NCBI GenBank assembly: GCA_022226935.1
Contig: CP092081.1
Span: 3,150,737 to 3,214,736, forward strand
Direction of reading: 5' to 3'
DNA length: 64,000 nucleotides
Source of the DNA: Nitrospira sp.
GTDB lineage: Bacteria > Nitrospirota > Nitrospiria > Nitrospirales > Nitrospiraceae
The notes beneath the pieces were generated by a model. It had not been told where the DNA came from, made no database searches, and saw only the letters and a program-made list of their open reading frames with translations. The position numbers and the translations under genes were made by a program. Positions 51,482 through 60,408 of this stretch are shown here, piece after piece; the first letter of the stretch is position 1, and the number at the start of each line of letters is the position of its first letter.

Positions 51482-52594
51482 ATGGTCTCATTACAACGGT
51501 TCCAATCGGTTTTGGGGAAGCCCTACCTCCCGCCGCTGTTTTTCTTTAGCGGCGTAACATATGACACCCTGGTATTAACGCGGATCGACCGTCTGCGGGA
51601 TAATCTATTGTTGCTGGCCTATCTGACCCTGTTGGGATTCTTGATCGTCCTGACCGGGCGCTTGGGGACCCAGGAAGCCACGGTGGATGATCTGCCGCCG
51701 GACGCGCCTTTCTTCATGAAATGGGTCGTACAGGCCAAGCCCTATGCACCGATGGCCATTCAGTTCCTGCTCGGGGGACTCTTCAGCGCCTACGCCATCT
51801 TTTATTCTAAGAGTGCCACCTTTGCCGGGACTGCCGTGTTTTTCTGTGTGCTGGTCGGATTCCTGGTGGCGAACGAATTCCTCCGCAGCCGGTTATCGAA
51901 CGTGCAGGTGCTGGTGAGTCTCTACGCCCTTGTCTGTTTTGCGTTCTTCACGTTTTTCCTGCCGGTGATGACCGGCTGGATGAATGCCGTGATCTTCCTG
52001 GCCGGAGCCATGGTGACCGTGCTGATCGTGTTGCGCGTCGTGCAGTTGATCTATTGGAATAACGCTGATCGTACGCCTCGCGAAGCGATGTGGGCGGGTG
52101 CGCCGGCCCTGGCGCTCATCGGGCTGCTGGTCGGCTTCTATTTCATGAACTGGATTCCACCGGTGCCTCTCTCGTTGAAGTTCGGCGGGATGTATCATGA
52201 GGTGAAACGCTCGGACGATCGGTATGAACTGAGTTTCGAGAAATCCTGGTACGAGGTGTGGAAGACTTCGGACAATGTGATCCCGGCCGACGATCCGGTC
52301 TATTGCTTCACGGCGGTGTTCGCGCCTGTCGCGCTGAAGACCACGATCTACCATCACTGGTATTACCGGCCCGACTCCGATCACCCGTATGCCGATGCGG
52401 ACCGCATTCCGCTGAAAATTTCCGGCGGGCGGGCGGGCGGCTATCGCGCCTACACCTTCAAGGAGGGGCTCGACCCGGGAGATTGGCGCGTGGATGTGGA
52501 AGCGGAAGACGGACGTGTCATCGGCCGGGTAGCAGTCAAGGTACTGGACAAAACGGCAGTCGGGCCGCTGTCGTTGACGACGGTGGTGTATTAG
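51482..52594 (+). CDS. DUF2914-domain membrane protein
   Basis: The 370-aa protein has about seven membrane helices in its first 230 residues (LLAYLTLLGFLIVL, MAIQFLLGGLFSAYAIFY, GTAVFFCVLVGFLVA, VQVLVSLYALVCFAFFTFF and others). A C-terminal soluble domain follows (VYCFTAVFAPVALKTTIYHHWYYRP; GGYRAYTFKEGLDPGDWRVDVEAEDGRVIG), typical of DUF2914. Function unknown; the soluble part is likely periplasmic. A truncated FKBP-like ORF follows 5 bp downstream. Confidence 0.82.
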   Translation: MVSLQRFQSVLGKPYLPPLFFFSGVTYDTLVLTRIDRLRDNLLLLAYLTLLGFLIVLTGRLGTQEATVDDLPPDAPFFMKWVVQAKPYAPMAIQFLLGGLFSAYAIFYSKSATFAGTAVFFCVLVGFLVANEFLRSRLSNVQVLVSLYALVCFAFFTFFLPVMTGWMNAVIFLAGAMVTVLIVLRVVQLIYWNNADRTPREAMWAGAPALALIGLLVGFYFMNWIPPVPLSLKFGGMYHEVKRSDDRYELSFEKSWYEVWKTSDNVIPADDPVYCFTAVFAPVALKTTIYHHWYYRPDSDHPYADADRIPLKISGGRAGGYRAYTFKEGLDPGDWRVDVEAEDGRVIGRVAVKVLDKTAVGPLSLTTVVY

Positions 52595-52599
52595 CCTCG

Positions 52600-52803
52600 A
52601 TGAAACGTTCGAAGGCCCCCGTATTCCTTGACCAGCGTGAAGGCAACGGTCCGGAGGCTCAACGGGGCAATCGCGTTCTGTACAACTGCCGCATGTTCTT
52701 ACATCGCGGCGATGAGGTGCCGCTCAATGAACGGCAGGCGGCCAACCTGCCGGCGCACATCCTGAGGGTGCGGAAGATCGATAAGCCTGAAAGGAGAGAA
52801 TAG
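52600..52803 (+). pseudogene. Truncated FKBP-type peptidyl-prolyl isomerase N-terminus (possible)
   Basis: The 67-aa ORF (GNGPEAQRGNRVLYNCRMFLHRGDEVPLNERQAANLPAHILRV) resembles the N-terminal part of an FKBP-like isomerase I have seen in related genomes, but the domain is cut before its core strands and a stop follows. It could also be a small genuine protein. The next bases to 52974 carry no continuation that I can recognise. Confidence 0.4.
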
Positions 52804-52974
52804 GACATGTCCGTCAGCAGGGCGATCCTAAGACTGAAGGCCAGCCACTTCTATGGTGTATTCAGGTAGGAGGATGAATCCTGTGTGAACCGCAGGTCTA
52901 ACGAACGGACACGATCTAAGCGATGGTCATTCTGAAGCACGTTCAATTGCTCCCTCCGCGAAGGAGACAAAGCC

Positions 52975-53874
52975 ATGAGATGGTGCCATTTTCGTCTGAT
53001 GACGGTCTTTCTGTGTTGGGTGATGGTCAGCGTCTCGCTTCCGGTACTGGCCGACGAGCCGAAACCTCCAGCTCTTCCCTGGGTCATGGGGCCAACCGAA
53101 GCGAAGCTGGGTGAGCAAGCATTGCTGAAGCTTCCCAAAGGCTATCAATTCCTTGGCGCGCAAGAGACACAGGCGCTGTTGAAGAGAATGGGAAATTTTC
53201 CCTCCGGTTCCGAGCTAGGGTTGATCACGGCGACCGGCGAAGGCGAGCAGTGGTTCATGGTCGTGCGCTATATCGATGCGGGCTATGTCAAAGACGACGA
53301 GGCGGCCAATTGGGACGCCGACGCGCTCATGACCTCCATCAAGGAAGGCACGGAAGAAAACAATAAGCAGCGCCAAGCGCAAGGGTTCCCACCACTGATC
53401 ATTCGCGGGTGGGAAGAGAAGCCGCACTATGATAAGGCGGCGAACAAGGTGGTGTGGGCGATCTCGGCGCAGGAACGGGATTCGCCGATGGGCGTCAATT
53501 ACAACACGTTGGCCTTGGGGCGGCAGGGGTATCTCAGCATGAATATGGTGGGGTCGCTGGAACAGCTGCCGATGCTGAAGCCGCATGTCAGCCAGTTGCT
53601 GGCCAATGTGGAGTTCGTCGAAGGCAAACGGTACACGGACTTCAATAGCACAACGGACAAGGTGGCGGCGGTCGGTCTGACGGCGCTCATCGCGGGCGCA
53701 GCCGTCAAGTCGGGCCTATTGGCGAAACTGTGGGCCTTCATTATTCCCTTGGTGTTGGCCGGCAAGAAGCTGTTGATGCTGCTGGTGATTGCGCTCGGCG
53801 GATTAGCCGCCAAATACCTCAAGAAGAAACCGCAGGCGGAGCAACCTGGCAGCGGCGGAGGATTGTCGTCGTGA
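52975..53874 (+). CDS. DUF2167-domain membrane protein
   Basis: The 299-aa protein has a signal peptide (about residues 1-26), then the DUF2167 pattern: LPWVMGPTEAKLGEQALLKLPKGYQFLGAQETQALLKRMGNFPSGSELGLI, WFMVVRYIDAGYVKDDE, YNTLALGRQGYLSMNMV. Two C-terminal hydrophobic segments (about 225-243 and 246-272) precede a Lys/Gln/Gly tail. Function unknown. GGAGA-type site before ATG 52975. Its stop overlaps the M50 protease start (GTGA), so the pair is translationally coupled. Confidence 0.85.
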   Translation: MRWCHFRLMTVFLCWVMVSVSLPVLADEPKPPALPWVMGPTEAKLGEQALLKLPKGYQFLGAQETQALLKRMGNFPSGSELGLITATGEGEQWFMVVRYIDAGYVKDDEAANWDADALMTSIKEGTEENNKQRQAQGFPPLIIRGWEEKPHYDKAANKVVWAISAQERDSPMGVNYNTLALGRQGYLSMNMVGSLEQLPMLKPHVSQLLANVEFVEGKRYTDFNSTTDKVAAVGLTALIAGAAVKSGLLAKLWAFIIPLVLAGKKLLMLLVIALGGLAAKYLKKKPQAEQPGSGGGLSS

Positions 53875-54584
53875 AAATTCTCCTACTGCTCCTCGGCGGC
53901 CTCAAATTCGGCAAGATCGCGCTGACCGGCGGGACTATGCTCCTGTCGATGGTGGCGTATAGCTTTTTCTACGGCTGGTGGTACGCGGTCGGATTTGTGC
54001 TCCTGATTCTGTTTCACGAGTTGGGGCATTACGCCGCGGCCAAACAGCGCAACCTGAACGTGGGGGCTCCCACCTTCATTCCCTTCGTCGGCGCCTGGAT
54101 TCAGCTCAAGGAACAACCCATGGACGTGGAAACCGAGGCTTATGTGGGGATTGCCGGTCCGGTTGCCGGCACCGTGGCGGCTATGGGCTGCTATTACGCC
54201 GCCGAATATACCCAGAGTCAATTGCTGCTGGCGCTGGCCTACGCGGGGTTCATGATCAATCTGTTTAATCTCATTCCGCTCTCTCCGCTGGACGGTGGCC
54301 GGATCACTGCCATCATCTCCCCGAAGGTGTGGTGGCTGGGCGTGCCGATCCTGATCGCTCTCTTCGTCATGAACCAGAGTCCCATGCTGCTGTTGATCGC
54401 GATTCTGGCGATTCCGCACGTGATGTCTACCTTCCGTGGCGGGCCGCCGGGCCTCCCCGAACGCTACTACGAGGTGCCGCTCTCAACCAAAGTCAGCTAT
54501 GGCCTCTACTACCTCGGCCTCGCCGCATTTCTTGGTATCATGAGTTATGAGACGCACCTGCTGCTGCCGTCCGGTCGCGGGTAA
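53871..54584 (+). CDS. M50 (site-2-type) membrane metalloprotease
   Basis: The 237-aa protein has several membrane helices and the zinc motif HELGH (in LILFHELGHYAAAK). The second conserved motif is NLIPLSPLDGGRI (third zinc ligand Asp). M50 enzymes cleave substrates within the membrane and often control sigma factors. No PDZ domain is present. GTG 53871 overlaps the DUF2167 stop, suggesting joint function. Confidence 0.88.
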   Translation: MKILLLLLGGLKFGKIALTGGTMLLSMVAYSFFYGWWYAVGFVLLILFHELGHYAAAKQRNLNVGAPTFIPFVGAWIQLKEQPMDVETEAYVGIAGPVAGTVAAMGCYYAAEYTQSQLLLALAYAGFMINLFNLIPLSPLDGGRITAIISPKVWWLGVPILIALFVMNQSPMLLLIAILAIPHVMSTFRGGPPGLPERYYEVPLSTKVSYGLYYLGLAAFLGIMSYETHLLLPSGRG

Positions 54585-54637
54585 CCGGATGTACCATTCC
54601 TATCACTTCCCTATCACTTCGCCTCAGGGTGGATGCC

Positions 54638-55348
54638 GTGAACACATACACGGCTGAAGTGAGCCGCATTCAGGATCTGACGCATGACGTGCGAGCGATT
54701 GAGCTACGTCTGCTGGAACCCGCGAGCATCACCTTTAACGCCGGACAATTCGTCTCGTTCGAGGTGCCGAAAGATGGACAGCCCCGTCCCGTGACGAGAC
54801 CCTATTCGATTGCCTCGCCGCCGGAGCAGCGCGAGCGCCTCCTTCTCGTCCTCAATCTGGTCCAGGGTGGGCCCGGTTCAAGCTACCTGTTTAGTCTGCG
54901 TGAAGGGGAGCGGACGTCGTTTAAGGGACCGGCTGGCGCATTTTACCTCCGGGACGATGGGACGAAGGATCTGTTGTTCGTGGCGACGGGAACCGGCATC
55001 GCACCAATTCGGAGCATGATTTTGGCGCAATTGCAGCGGCAGCCGGATCGGCCGGTCACGTTGTTTTGGGGGCTACGCAGCCAACGGGATCTCTACTGGC
55101 AGGATGAATGGGCTGCGCTGGCCGCAATGCATCCGAATTTTACCGCTGTGACCACGTTGTCCAGGCCGGAGTCGGGGTGGCAGGGCGCGAGTGGGCGCGT
55201 GACGGCCTTAGTGGAGGGGAGGATCTCGTCCGTGCGGAATCTTGCCGTCTATCTCTGCGGCGGGAACGGGATGATTAAGGATGTGACGGGCCGGATCAAT
55301 GCCAAGGGGCTGTGTCCGATTTATCGCGAAAAGTACTACGACGAGTGA
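54638..55348 (+). CDS. Ferredoxin-NADP reductase-like FAD/NAD(P) oxidoreductase
   Basis: The 236-aa protein has the FNR-type FAD motif RPYSIAS (in PVTRPYSIASPP), a phosphate loop GPGSSYL, the NAD(P) motif LLFVATGTGIAPIRSMI and the C-terminal YLCGGNGMIKDV. There is no fused iron-sulfur domain, so it probably transfers electrons between NAD(P)H and a separate carrier. GTG 54638 follows AGGGTGG (54626-54632); GTG 54629 is an alternative. Confidence 0.88.
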   Translation: MNTYTAEVSRIQDLTHDVRAIELRLLEPASITFNAGQFVSFEVPKDGQPRPVTRPYSIASPPEQRERLLLVLNLVQGGPGSSYLFSLREGERTSFKGPAGAFYLRDDGTKDLLFVATGTGIAPIRSMILAQLQRQPDRPVTLFWGLRSQRDLYWQDEWAALAAMHPNFTAVTTLSRPESGWQGASGRVTALVEGRISSVRNLAVYLCGGNGMIKDVTGRINAKGLCPIYREKYYDE

Positions 55349-55353
55349 CGTCC

Positions 55354-55690
55354 GATGAAAGAGGTCGCCAGCGGCGTTCTCGGTCGCAAGCTCCCCTGCG
55401 ACGTACCCAGAGGGTACGCCTCAGTCGTCAAGCTTCCTGCGGCCTTGCTGGACGACCTCTTTGATCGGCCTGCTTGTCTGAGTGATGAAAGAGGTCGCCG
55501 GCATCGTTCTCTGTCGCCTGCCTCCCTGCGGCATACCGAGAGGGTACGCCTCAGTCGGCATGCTCCTTGCGGCCTTGCCGGACGACCTCTTTGATCGGCC
55601 CGGTTATTGGCGTGATGAAAGAGGCCGCGAGCGGCGTTCTCGGTCGCACGACTCCCGGCGACGTACCGACAGGCTCCTGTCCCCGGCGAA
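55354..55690. repeat. Tandem 129-130-bp GTAC-centre hairpin repeats (2.6 units)
   Basis: Units start at 55354, 55483 and 55614; the third is truncated near 55690. Units 1 and 2 begin GATGAAAGAGGTCG and end CGACCTCTTTGATC, forming a long hairpin with a GTACC/GGGTAC centre (AGAGGGTACGCCTCAGTCG shared). This fills the whole gap 55349-55707. Confidence 0.78.
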
Positions 55691-55707
55691 TGACAGCTGA
55701 GGCAGAC

Positions 55708-55887
55708 TTATTTAGGGGCGCGCTTCGTGGTGTGCTGAAAGACGCACTTGGGGCAGGTGTAGTGAATGAATTGTCCCCCGGCGACCAATCGTTTCGTCAT
55801 GGCCACCTTGCACCAGGTGCACAGGCGGTCGGGCAATTCAGCTGTCGGGGACGGGGTGTTGGATGGCGAGGTGGATGGTTCAGTCAT
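55708..55887 (-). CDS. Small zinc-ribbon protein
   Basis: The 59-aa product has two Cys pairs, CTWC and CPKC, spaced about 20 residues apart, the pattern of a single zinc ribbon. The N-terminus is Ser/Thr/Pro-rich. ATG 55887 is chosen; ATG 55896 is 3 codons longer. Function unknown. Confidence 0.6.
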   Translation of the reverse strand: MTEPSTSPSNTPSPTAELPDRLCTWCKVAMTKRLVAGGQFIHYTCPKCVFQHTTKRAPK

Positions 55888-56042
55888 GGCGCGCATTCTC
55901 GCTAAGGGCGTGAGAGTTTGTCAATGTGCGCGCGGCGTGAGAAATTTCGGAGATAAATATTTACAGTGTTTCAAACGTTCAGTATAGTGCAAAGACATGC
56001 TGCGCCACTCCCTCCACCCCCAACAGAAAGGTCGTATCGCAT

Positions 56043-56486
56043 ATGCACAACGCCGAAGGTGCCACCTCCGACGACATCTCATCATCTTCAGCCAGGATTG
56101 CTGACTCCGCAGTCCATCCGGACTCTGTCGGACCCGGCAAGGCCTGGGGTATTTGCACCTCCGTTGACCTCCACGATTGCATTCCCGAACGCATCCGCGA
56201 CGCCAAACAAATTGAAGCTTACGTGGTGCAGCTCTGCGAATTGATCGAAATGAAGCGCTACGGCGCCTGCCAGATCGTCAATTTCGGTGAAGGTCGCGTG
56301 GCGGGTTACAGCATGGTGCAGTTGATTGAGACGTCCTTGATCAGCGGGCACTTCGCCAACGACACCAACAGCGCCTATCTCGATATTTTCAGTTGCAAGG
56401 GCTATGAGCCGACCGTCGTCGAAGAATTCTCCAAGGCCTTCTTCGGTGCCCGTCGTTCGAGCCATCGGGCCATGTTGCGATACTAG
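56043..56486 (+). CDS. S-adenosylmethionine decarboxylase-like (SpeD-like) protein
   Basis: The 147-aa protein has a disordered 30-residue N-terminus, then a SpeD-like fold: AWGICTSVDLHDC, IEAYVVQLCELIEMKRYGACQIVNFGEGRVAGYSMVQLIETSLISGHF, SAYLDIFSCKGYEP. The last motif matches the vDvFtCg end of SpeD. The self-cleavage Ser of the usual ESH motif is not obviously conserved (ETSLIS here), so it may not form the pyruvoyl group. Its role would be polyamine-related; the DHS-like gene is at 37244. An AGAAAGG site precedes ATG 56043. Confidence 0.65.
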   Translation: MHNAEGATSDDISSSSARIADSAVHPDSVGPGKAWGICTSVDLHDCIPERIRDAKQIEAYVVQLCELIEMKRYGACQIVNFGEGRVAGYSMVQLIETSLISGHFANDTNSAYLDIFSCKGYEPTVVEEFSKAFFGARRSSHRAMLRY

Positions 56487-56537
56487 CCTGGTACGTCCGC
56501 CCCGGCGGGAAACGTACTCTCGCCGGGGCGCCATCGC

Positions 56538-56882
56538 ATGACTCACTCACAACCCAAAACGGTGCGAGCCTTTTTTGCTACGCTCGCCGACAAGCTGGAT
56601 CCGGAAGCGGCCGAAGGGCTGGATGCCGTCTACCAGTTCGATTTGAACGGGGCCGACGGCGGACAGTACCAACTCCAGATTCGAGACGGCGCCTGCCAGA
56701 TATCCGAAGGGACGCATCCGGACCCGAATGTCACGCTCGCGATGTCGGGTGAAGATTGTCTACGTGTACTGAACGGCCAGGTCAGCGGCACTATGATCGC
56801 CATGACGGGCCGGCTCCGCATCAGCGGTGATATGGGGTTGGCGATGCAGTTGGCGTCCCTCTTCCCCAGTCTCCGCCCCTAG
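56538..56882 (+). CDS. SCP2 sterol-binding-domain protein
   Basis: The 114-aa protein is a stand-alone SCP2 fold: FFATLADKLDPEAAEGLDAVYQFDLNGADGGQYQLQIRDG, HPDPNVTLAMSGEDCLRVLNGQVSGTMIAMTGRLRISGDMGLAMQLASLF. The last stretch is diagnostic. It forms a hydrophobic pocket for lipids, perhaps hopanoid precursors. It lies 51 bp after the SpeD-like gene. Confidence 0.88.
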   Translation: MTHSQPKTVRAFFATLADKLDPEAAEGLDAVYQFDLNGADGGQYQLQIRDGACQISEGTHPDPNVTLAMSGEDCLRVLNGQVSGTMIAMTGRLRISGDMGLAMQLASLFPSLRP

Positions 56883-56884
56883 CA

Positions 56885-57002
56885 TGATGTTGAAAAAGTC
56901 CGCCAGCTTTGTTCTCGCGTCTCTCTGAGGCTCGACGTACAGGATACAGTACGCCTCGCCTCTTCGTTCGCTGCGGCCGCGCTGAACGGCCTTTTTGAAC
57001 AT
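56885..57002. repeat. Dispersed GTAC-centre hairpin repeat
   Basis: Arms GATGTTgAAAAAG and CTTTTTgAACATC pair across the element; the centre is GACGTAC...GTACGCCTCGCC. Lies just after the SCP2 gene and before the convergent RND gene, so it may act as a terminator for both. Confidence 0.7.
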
Positions 57003-57144
57003 CCTGCGTCTCCCGCCACTTCTTAGCCTGTTTCATGAAGCAAAGAAGGTCTCGTGTAGGCTGTTCGAGACAACTGCCAGCGGCGTTCTCATCCCCCTTT
57101 CCCCAAGAGTCCATTCAACCCACGTTCGTCCGCGACGACTTCGG

Positions 57145-60100
57145 TCACGCCTGCTGCCCGGCCAACTCCGCTTCTGCCGGTGTGTCTCCCAGTTCGTCGG
57201 CCCGCCGGGGGAACCGTTCTTCCAGCATCGTATAGACGGTCGGGACCAGAAATAACGTCAGGATCGTCGAGACGGTGAGGCCGCCCACGACCGCGCGCGC
57301 GAGCGGCGCATTGGTTTCGCTGCCGGTCCCCAACCCGAGCGCCATCGGGATGAGGCCGACTACCGTGGCGAGGGAGGTCATCAAAATCGGCCTGAGTCTG
57401 GTGCGCGCGGCCGTCACGACGGCGGTGGAGAGGGCTAGCCCTCGGCGCCGGAGCACATTGGTGTAATCCACCAGCAAAACGCCGTTCGAGACGACAATGC
57501 CCAGCATCATGATGATGCCCATCAAAGAGGAGGTCGAGATCGTGGTGTTGGTGAGGTAGAGGATCACGATCACGCCGGGAATGCCCATCGGCACCGAGAA
57601 CATGATGATGAAGGGATCGATCAGCGACTTAAATTGGGCGGCCATCACCATGTACACCAGAATCAATGCCAAAGCGCTGGCATACATGAGGCCCTCGAAG
57701 GTCTCCCGTTGTTGCTGGATTTGGCCGGCCAGCCGGATGCTGAAGCCTGTCGGCAACTGTATCTGGGCGAAGGCCGTTTCCAGGTCCTGAGCAATCGCGC
57801 CGAGATCGCGGCCGACGGGATTGGCGGTGATGTGGACCACCCGCTGGAAGTATTTGCGCTCGATCTTGACGGGGCCGGCGTTTAATTTCAGCGTGGCCAG
57901 ATTCTTCAGCAACACCGGCTCGCCGTTCTTGGTCGTCAATAACACATGCTCAATGGCGGTCAGGTCCTTGCGATGTTCCTCGGCGAGCCAGGCGCTGATG
58001 TAGTACTCGTTCCCGTTCTGCGGATCGGTATAGATAATCGGGTCGGTCTGGCCGTTGCCGTTCATGGAGAACAACACGGCATTGGCGACATCCGTTTCGC
58101 TGATCCCCAGGAGCGCCGCCTTTTCTCGATCCACGACCACGTTCACTTCGGGATAGTTCTCTTCCCGGCTGACTTCGATGTCCGCCATGCCGGGGATCTT
58201 GTGCATGATCTCCTGCGCCTGCTGGATGACGGTGCGGGCCTTTTCGAAGTCGTAGCCGTAAATCTCCACGTCGATGGATTTTTGCGAGCCGAAGCTCGTC
58301 ACGCGTTTGACCAGACCGCCCGGATCAAAAAACATCGCCACGCCGGGAAACAGTTTGACCACCGATGGCCGGACGGCGTTCATGATTTCAACCTGGTTAC
58401 GCTGCCGCCGGTCGGGCGAAACCAGGTACACGGAAATGACCGAGGTATGCGGTCCCGTGTTGGGATTGAATAACGAGGAGCGACCCTGCGCGAGCACGCC
58501 GGTGCTGGAGGCAATCGCTTCCAGCTCGTCCGGGGGGATCTTTTCCCGCAGCACCCGTTCGACCTCGGCGACTTGGTCGACGGTCTTTTCTACTCGCTGG
58601 CCGACGGGCGCACGCAAGACGATGCGGAACTGGCTTTCATCCGACACGGGCAAAAATTCGGTCCCGATAAAGGGCAACAAGGCGAGCGAACTGACGAACA
58701 GCGTCACCACGGCAACTAATAACGTGCGGCGATGGGCCAAGACCCACCGCAGGCTACGTTCATACCCTTCGTCGAGGGCCTCGTAACGGCGCTCGCTCCA
58801 GCGCATGATACGCACGAACCAGGAGGGCAGAGAACGGTGCGCTTCTTCTTCGGACTTTAAGAAGCGATAACAGAGCGCCGGGGTGACGGTCCGCGAAACA
58901 AAAAACGAGGTGAACAGGGCGATGGCGATCGTGAGGGTCAGCGGAATGAGCAGGAGCCGCGCGATGCCGACGATAAAAAACATCGGCAGGAACACGACGA
59001 CGGTTGTCACCGTGGACGCGAAGATCGGCATGGCGACCTCGCGCGCGGCATTCACGATGGCATCCCAGCGGTTCCGATCGACATTCAGGTGGCGTTGAAT
59101 GTTTTCGAGTTCGACGATCGAATCGTCCACCAGACGCCCGATACCCAGCGCCAGCCCGCCCATCGTGAAGACATTCAGCGTCTGGTTGGTGAAATAGAGC
59201 ACGATGAAGGTCACCAGAATCGACAGCGGGATGGCGACCGAGATGATCAGTGTGCTGGTGAGGTTTCGCAGGAACAGGAGAATCACCGCCGCCGCGAGCA
59301 ATGACCCGTGCAGCGCCTGCTCGATGAGGTTCTTGATCGATTGCCGGATGTAAATCGACTGATCGAAGGAGATTCCCAACTGCACGCCCGGCGGGATGCC
59401 GATCATGTTGGGGATGGCTTTGCGCAAGGCATCGACGACTTCGACCGTATTGGCGATCGGTTGCTTGTTGACCCTGAGATAGACAGACCGTTTGCCGTCC
59501 GTGCGCACGACGTTGGTTTGAATGTCCGATGAGTCGGTCAGCACCCCGACATCCCGCACGCGCACGGGATTGCCGCGCGCGTCGATCTTCACGACGACGT
59601 CGTTGATCGGTTCCACGGTTTTGAACTGGGTGTTGGTGAACACGTTGTAGTCGAGGTTTCCGGCCTTGATGTCGCCCGATGGCAAGATTAGGTTGGACGC
59701 CTTCACCGCCTTGACCACATCCAGGATGGAGAGGCCGCGCGCTTGCAGCAGAGCCGGGTCCAGATTGATGTTGATCTGTCGGATCTTCCCGCCCTCCACT
59801 GTGGCCGCCGCGACGTTGGCGATCTGCTCGATTTGCGGGGCGATGGTGTTGTAGGCCAGGTCGTACAGCGCCCGTTCATCGAGGTCGCCGCCGGCGGCGG
59901 TGACGATGGCGACGGGAATGTTGGAGACGTCGAACTTGACGATGAAGGGTTGCAAGATGCCCGGCGGCAGCTGGTTGAGAATCTGAGTGATGCGCTGCAT
60001 CACCTCCATTTGGCCCACGTTGATGTCCGCGCCCCAGTTGAACCAGATCTGCACCGCGCCGATGCCCTGCTTGGCAAACGACTCCACATGTTCGACGTTG

Positions 60101-60324
60101 GAGGCGGAACTGACGGCCTTCTCAATGGGGTAGACGACGCTCTGTTCGATATCGAGCGGAGGCGCGCCCTTGTAAATGACGCCAACAAAGGCGACCGGCA
60201 CCTGAATGTTGGGAAAGAGATCGACCGGAAGCCGCTCCAGTGAGGTAGCCCCTAGGATCACCATGGCCAGGGACAACATCAGGATGCCGATGCGATTGCG
60301 GAGCGCGAGGAGTGTCAGCCACAT
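57145..60324 (-). CDS. RND multidrug efflux pump, inner-membrane transporter (AcrB/HAE1 type)
   Basis: The 1059-aa protein has 12 predicted membrane helices and two large periplasmic loops, the full RND length. It shows N-terminal RNRIGILMLSLAMVILG, proton-relay Asp pair in GLALGIGRLVDDSIVELENIQRHL and C-terminal VDYTNVLRRRG. HAE1-type pumps export hydrophobic drugs; a metal (HME) role is less likely. It is the last gene of the tetR-MFP-RND operon. No outer-membrane factor gene is nearby. Confidence 0.93.
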   Translation of the reverse strand: MWLTLLALRNRIGILMLSLAMVILGATSLERLPVDLFPNIQVPVAFVGVIYKGAPPLDIEQSVVYPIEKAVSSASNVEHVESFAKQGIGAVQIWFNWGADINVGQMEVMQRITQILNQLPPGILQPFIVKFDVSNIPVAIVTAAGGDLDERALYDLAYNTIAPQIEQIANVAAATVEGGKIRQININLDPALLQARGLSILDVVKAVKASNLILPSGDIKAGNLDYNVFTNTQFKTVEPINDVVVKIDARGNPVRVRDVGVLTDSSDIQTNVVRTDGKRSVYLRVNKQPIANTVEVVDALRKAIPNMIGIPPGVQLGISFDQSIYIRQSIKNLIEQALHGSLLAAAVILLFLRNLTSTLIISVAIPLSILVTFIVLYFTNQTLNVFTMGGLALGIGRLVDDSIVELENIQRHLNVDRNRWDAIVNAAREVAMPIFASTVTTVVVFLPMFFIVGIARLLLIPLTLTIAIALFTSFFVSRTVTPALCYRFLKSEEEAHRSLPSWFVRIMRWSERRYEALDEGYERSLRWVLAHRRTLLVAVVTLFVSSLALLPFIGTEFLPVSDESQFRIVLRAPVGQRVEKTVDQVAEVERVLREKIPPDELEAIASSTGVLAQGRSSLFNPNTGPHTSVISVYLVSPDRRQRNQVEIMNAVRPSVVKLFPGVAMFFDPGGLVKRVTSFGSQKSIDVEIYGYDFEKARTVIQQAQEIMHKIPGMADIEVSREENYPEVNVVVDREKAALLGISETDVANAVLFSMNGNGQTDPIIYTDPQNGNEYYISAWLAEEHRKDLTAIEHVLLTTKNGEPVLLKNLATLKLNAGPVKIERKYFQRVVHITANPVGRDLGAIAQDLETAFAQIQLPTGFSIRLAGQIQQQRETFEGLMYASALALILVYMVMAAQFKSLIDPFIIMFSVPMGIPGVIVILYLTNTTISTSSLMGIIMMLGIVVSNGVLLVDYTNVLRRRGLALSTAVVTAARTRLRPILMTSLATVVGLIPMALGLGTGSETNAPLARAVVGGLTVSTILTLFLVPTVYTMLEERFPRRADELGDTPAEAELAGQQA

Positions 60325-60408
60325 ATCGGAGATGTGAACGGTGAAACGTTAGAGGTGAAACGAAGGGGATGCCCCGTCAATGGAGGAGGTCCTTTCACGT
60401 GGTACCTG

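Noticed and set aside
55354-55690. CRISPR array
   Set aside because: The repeat unit is about 129 bp with internal symmetry, only 2.6 copies, and no spacers or cas genes.
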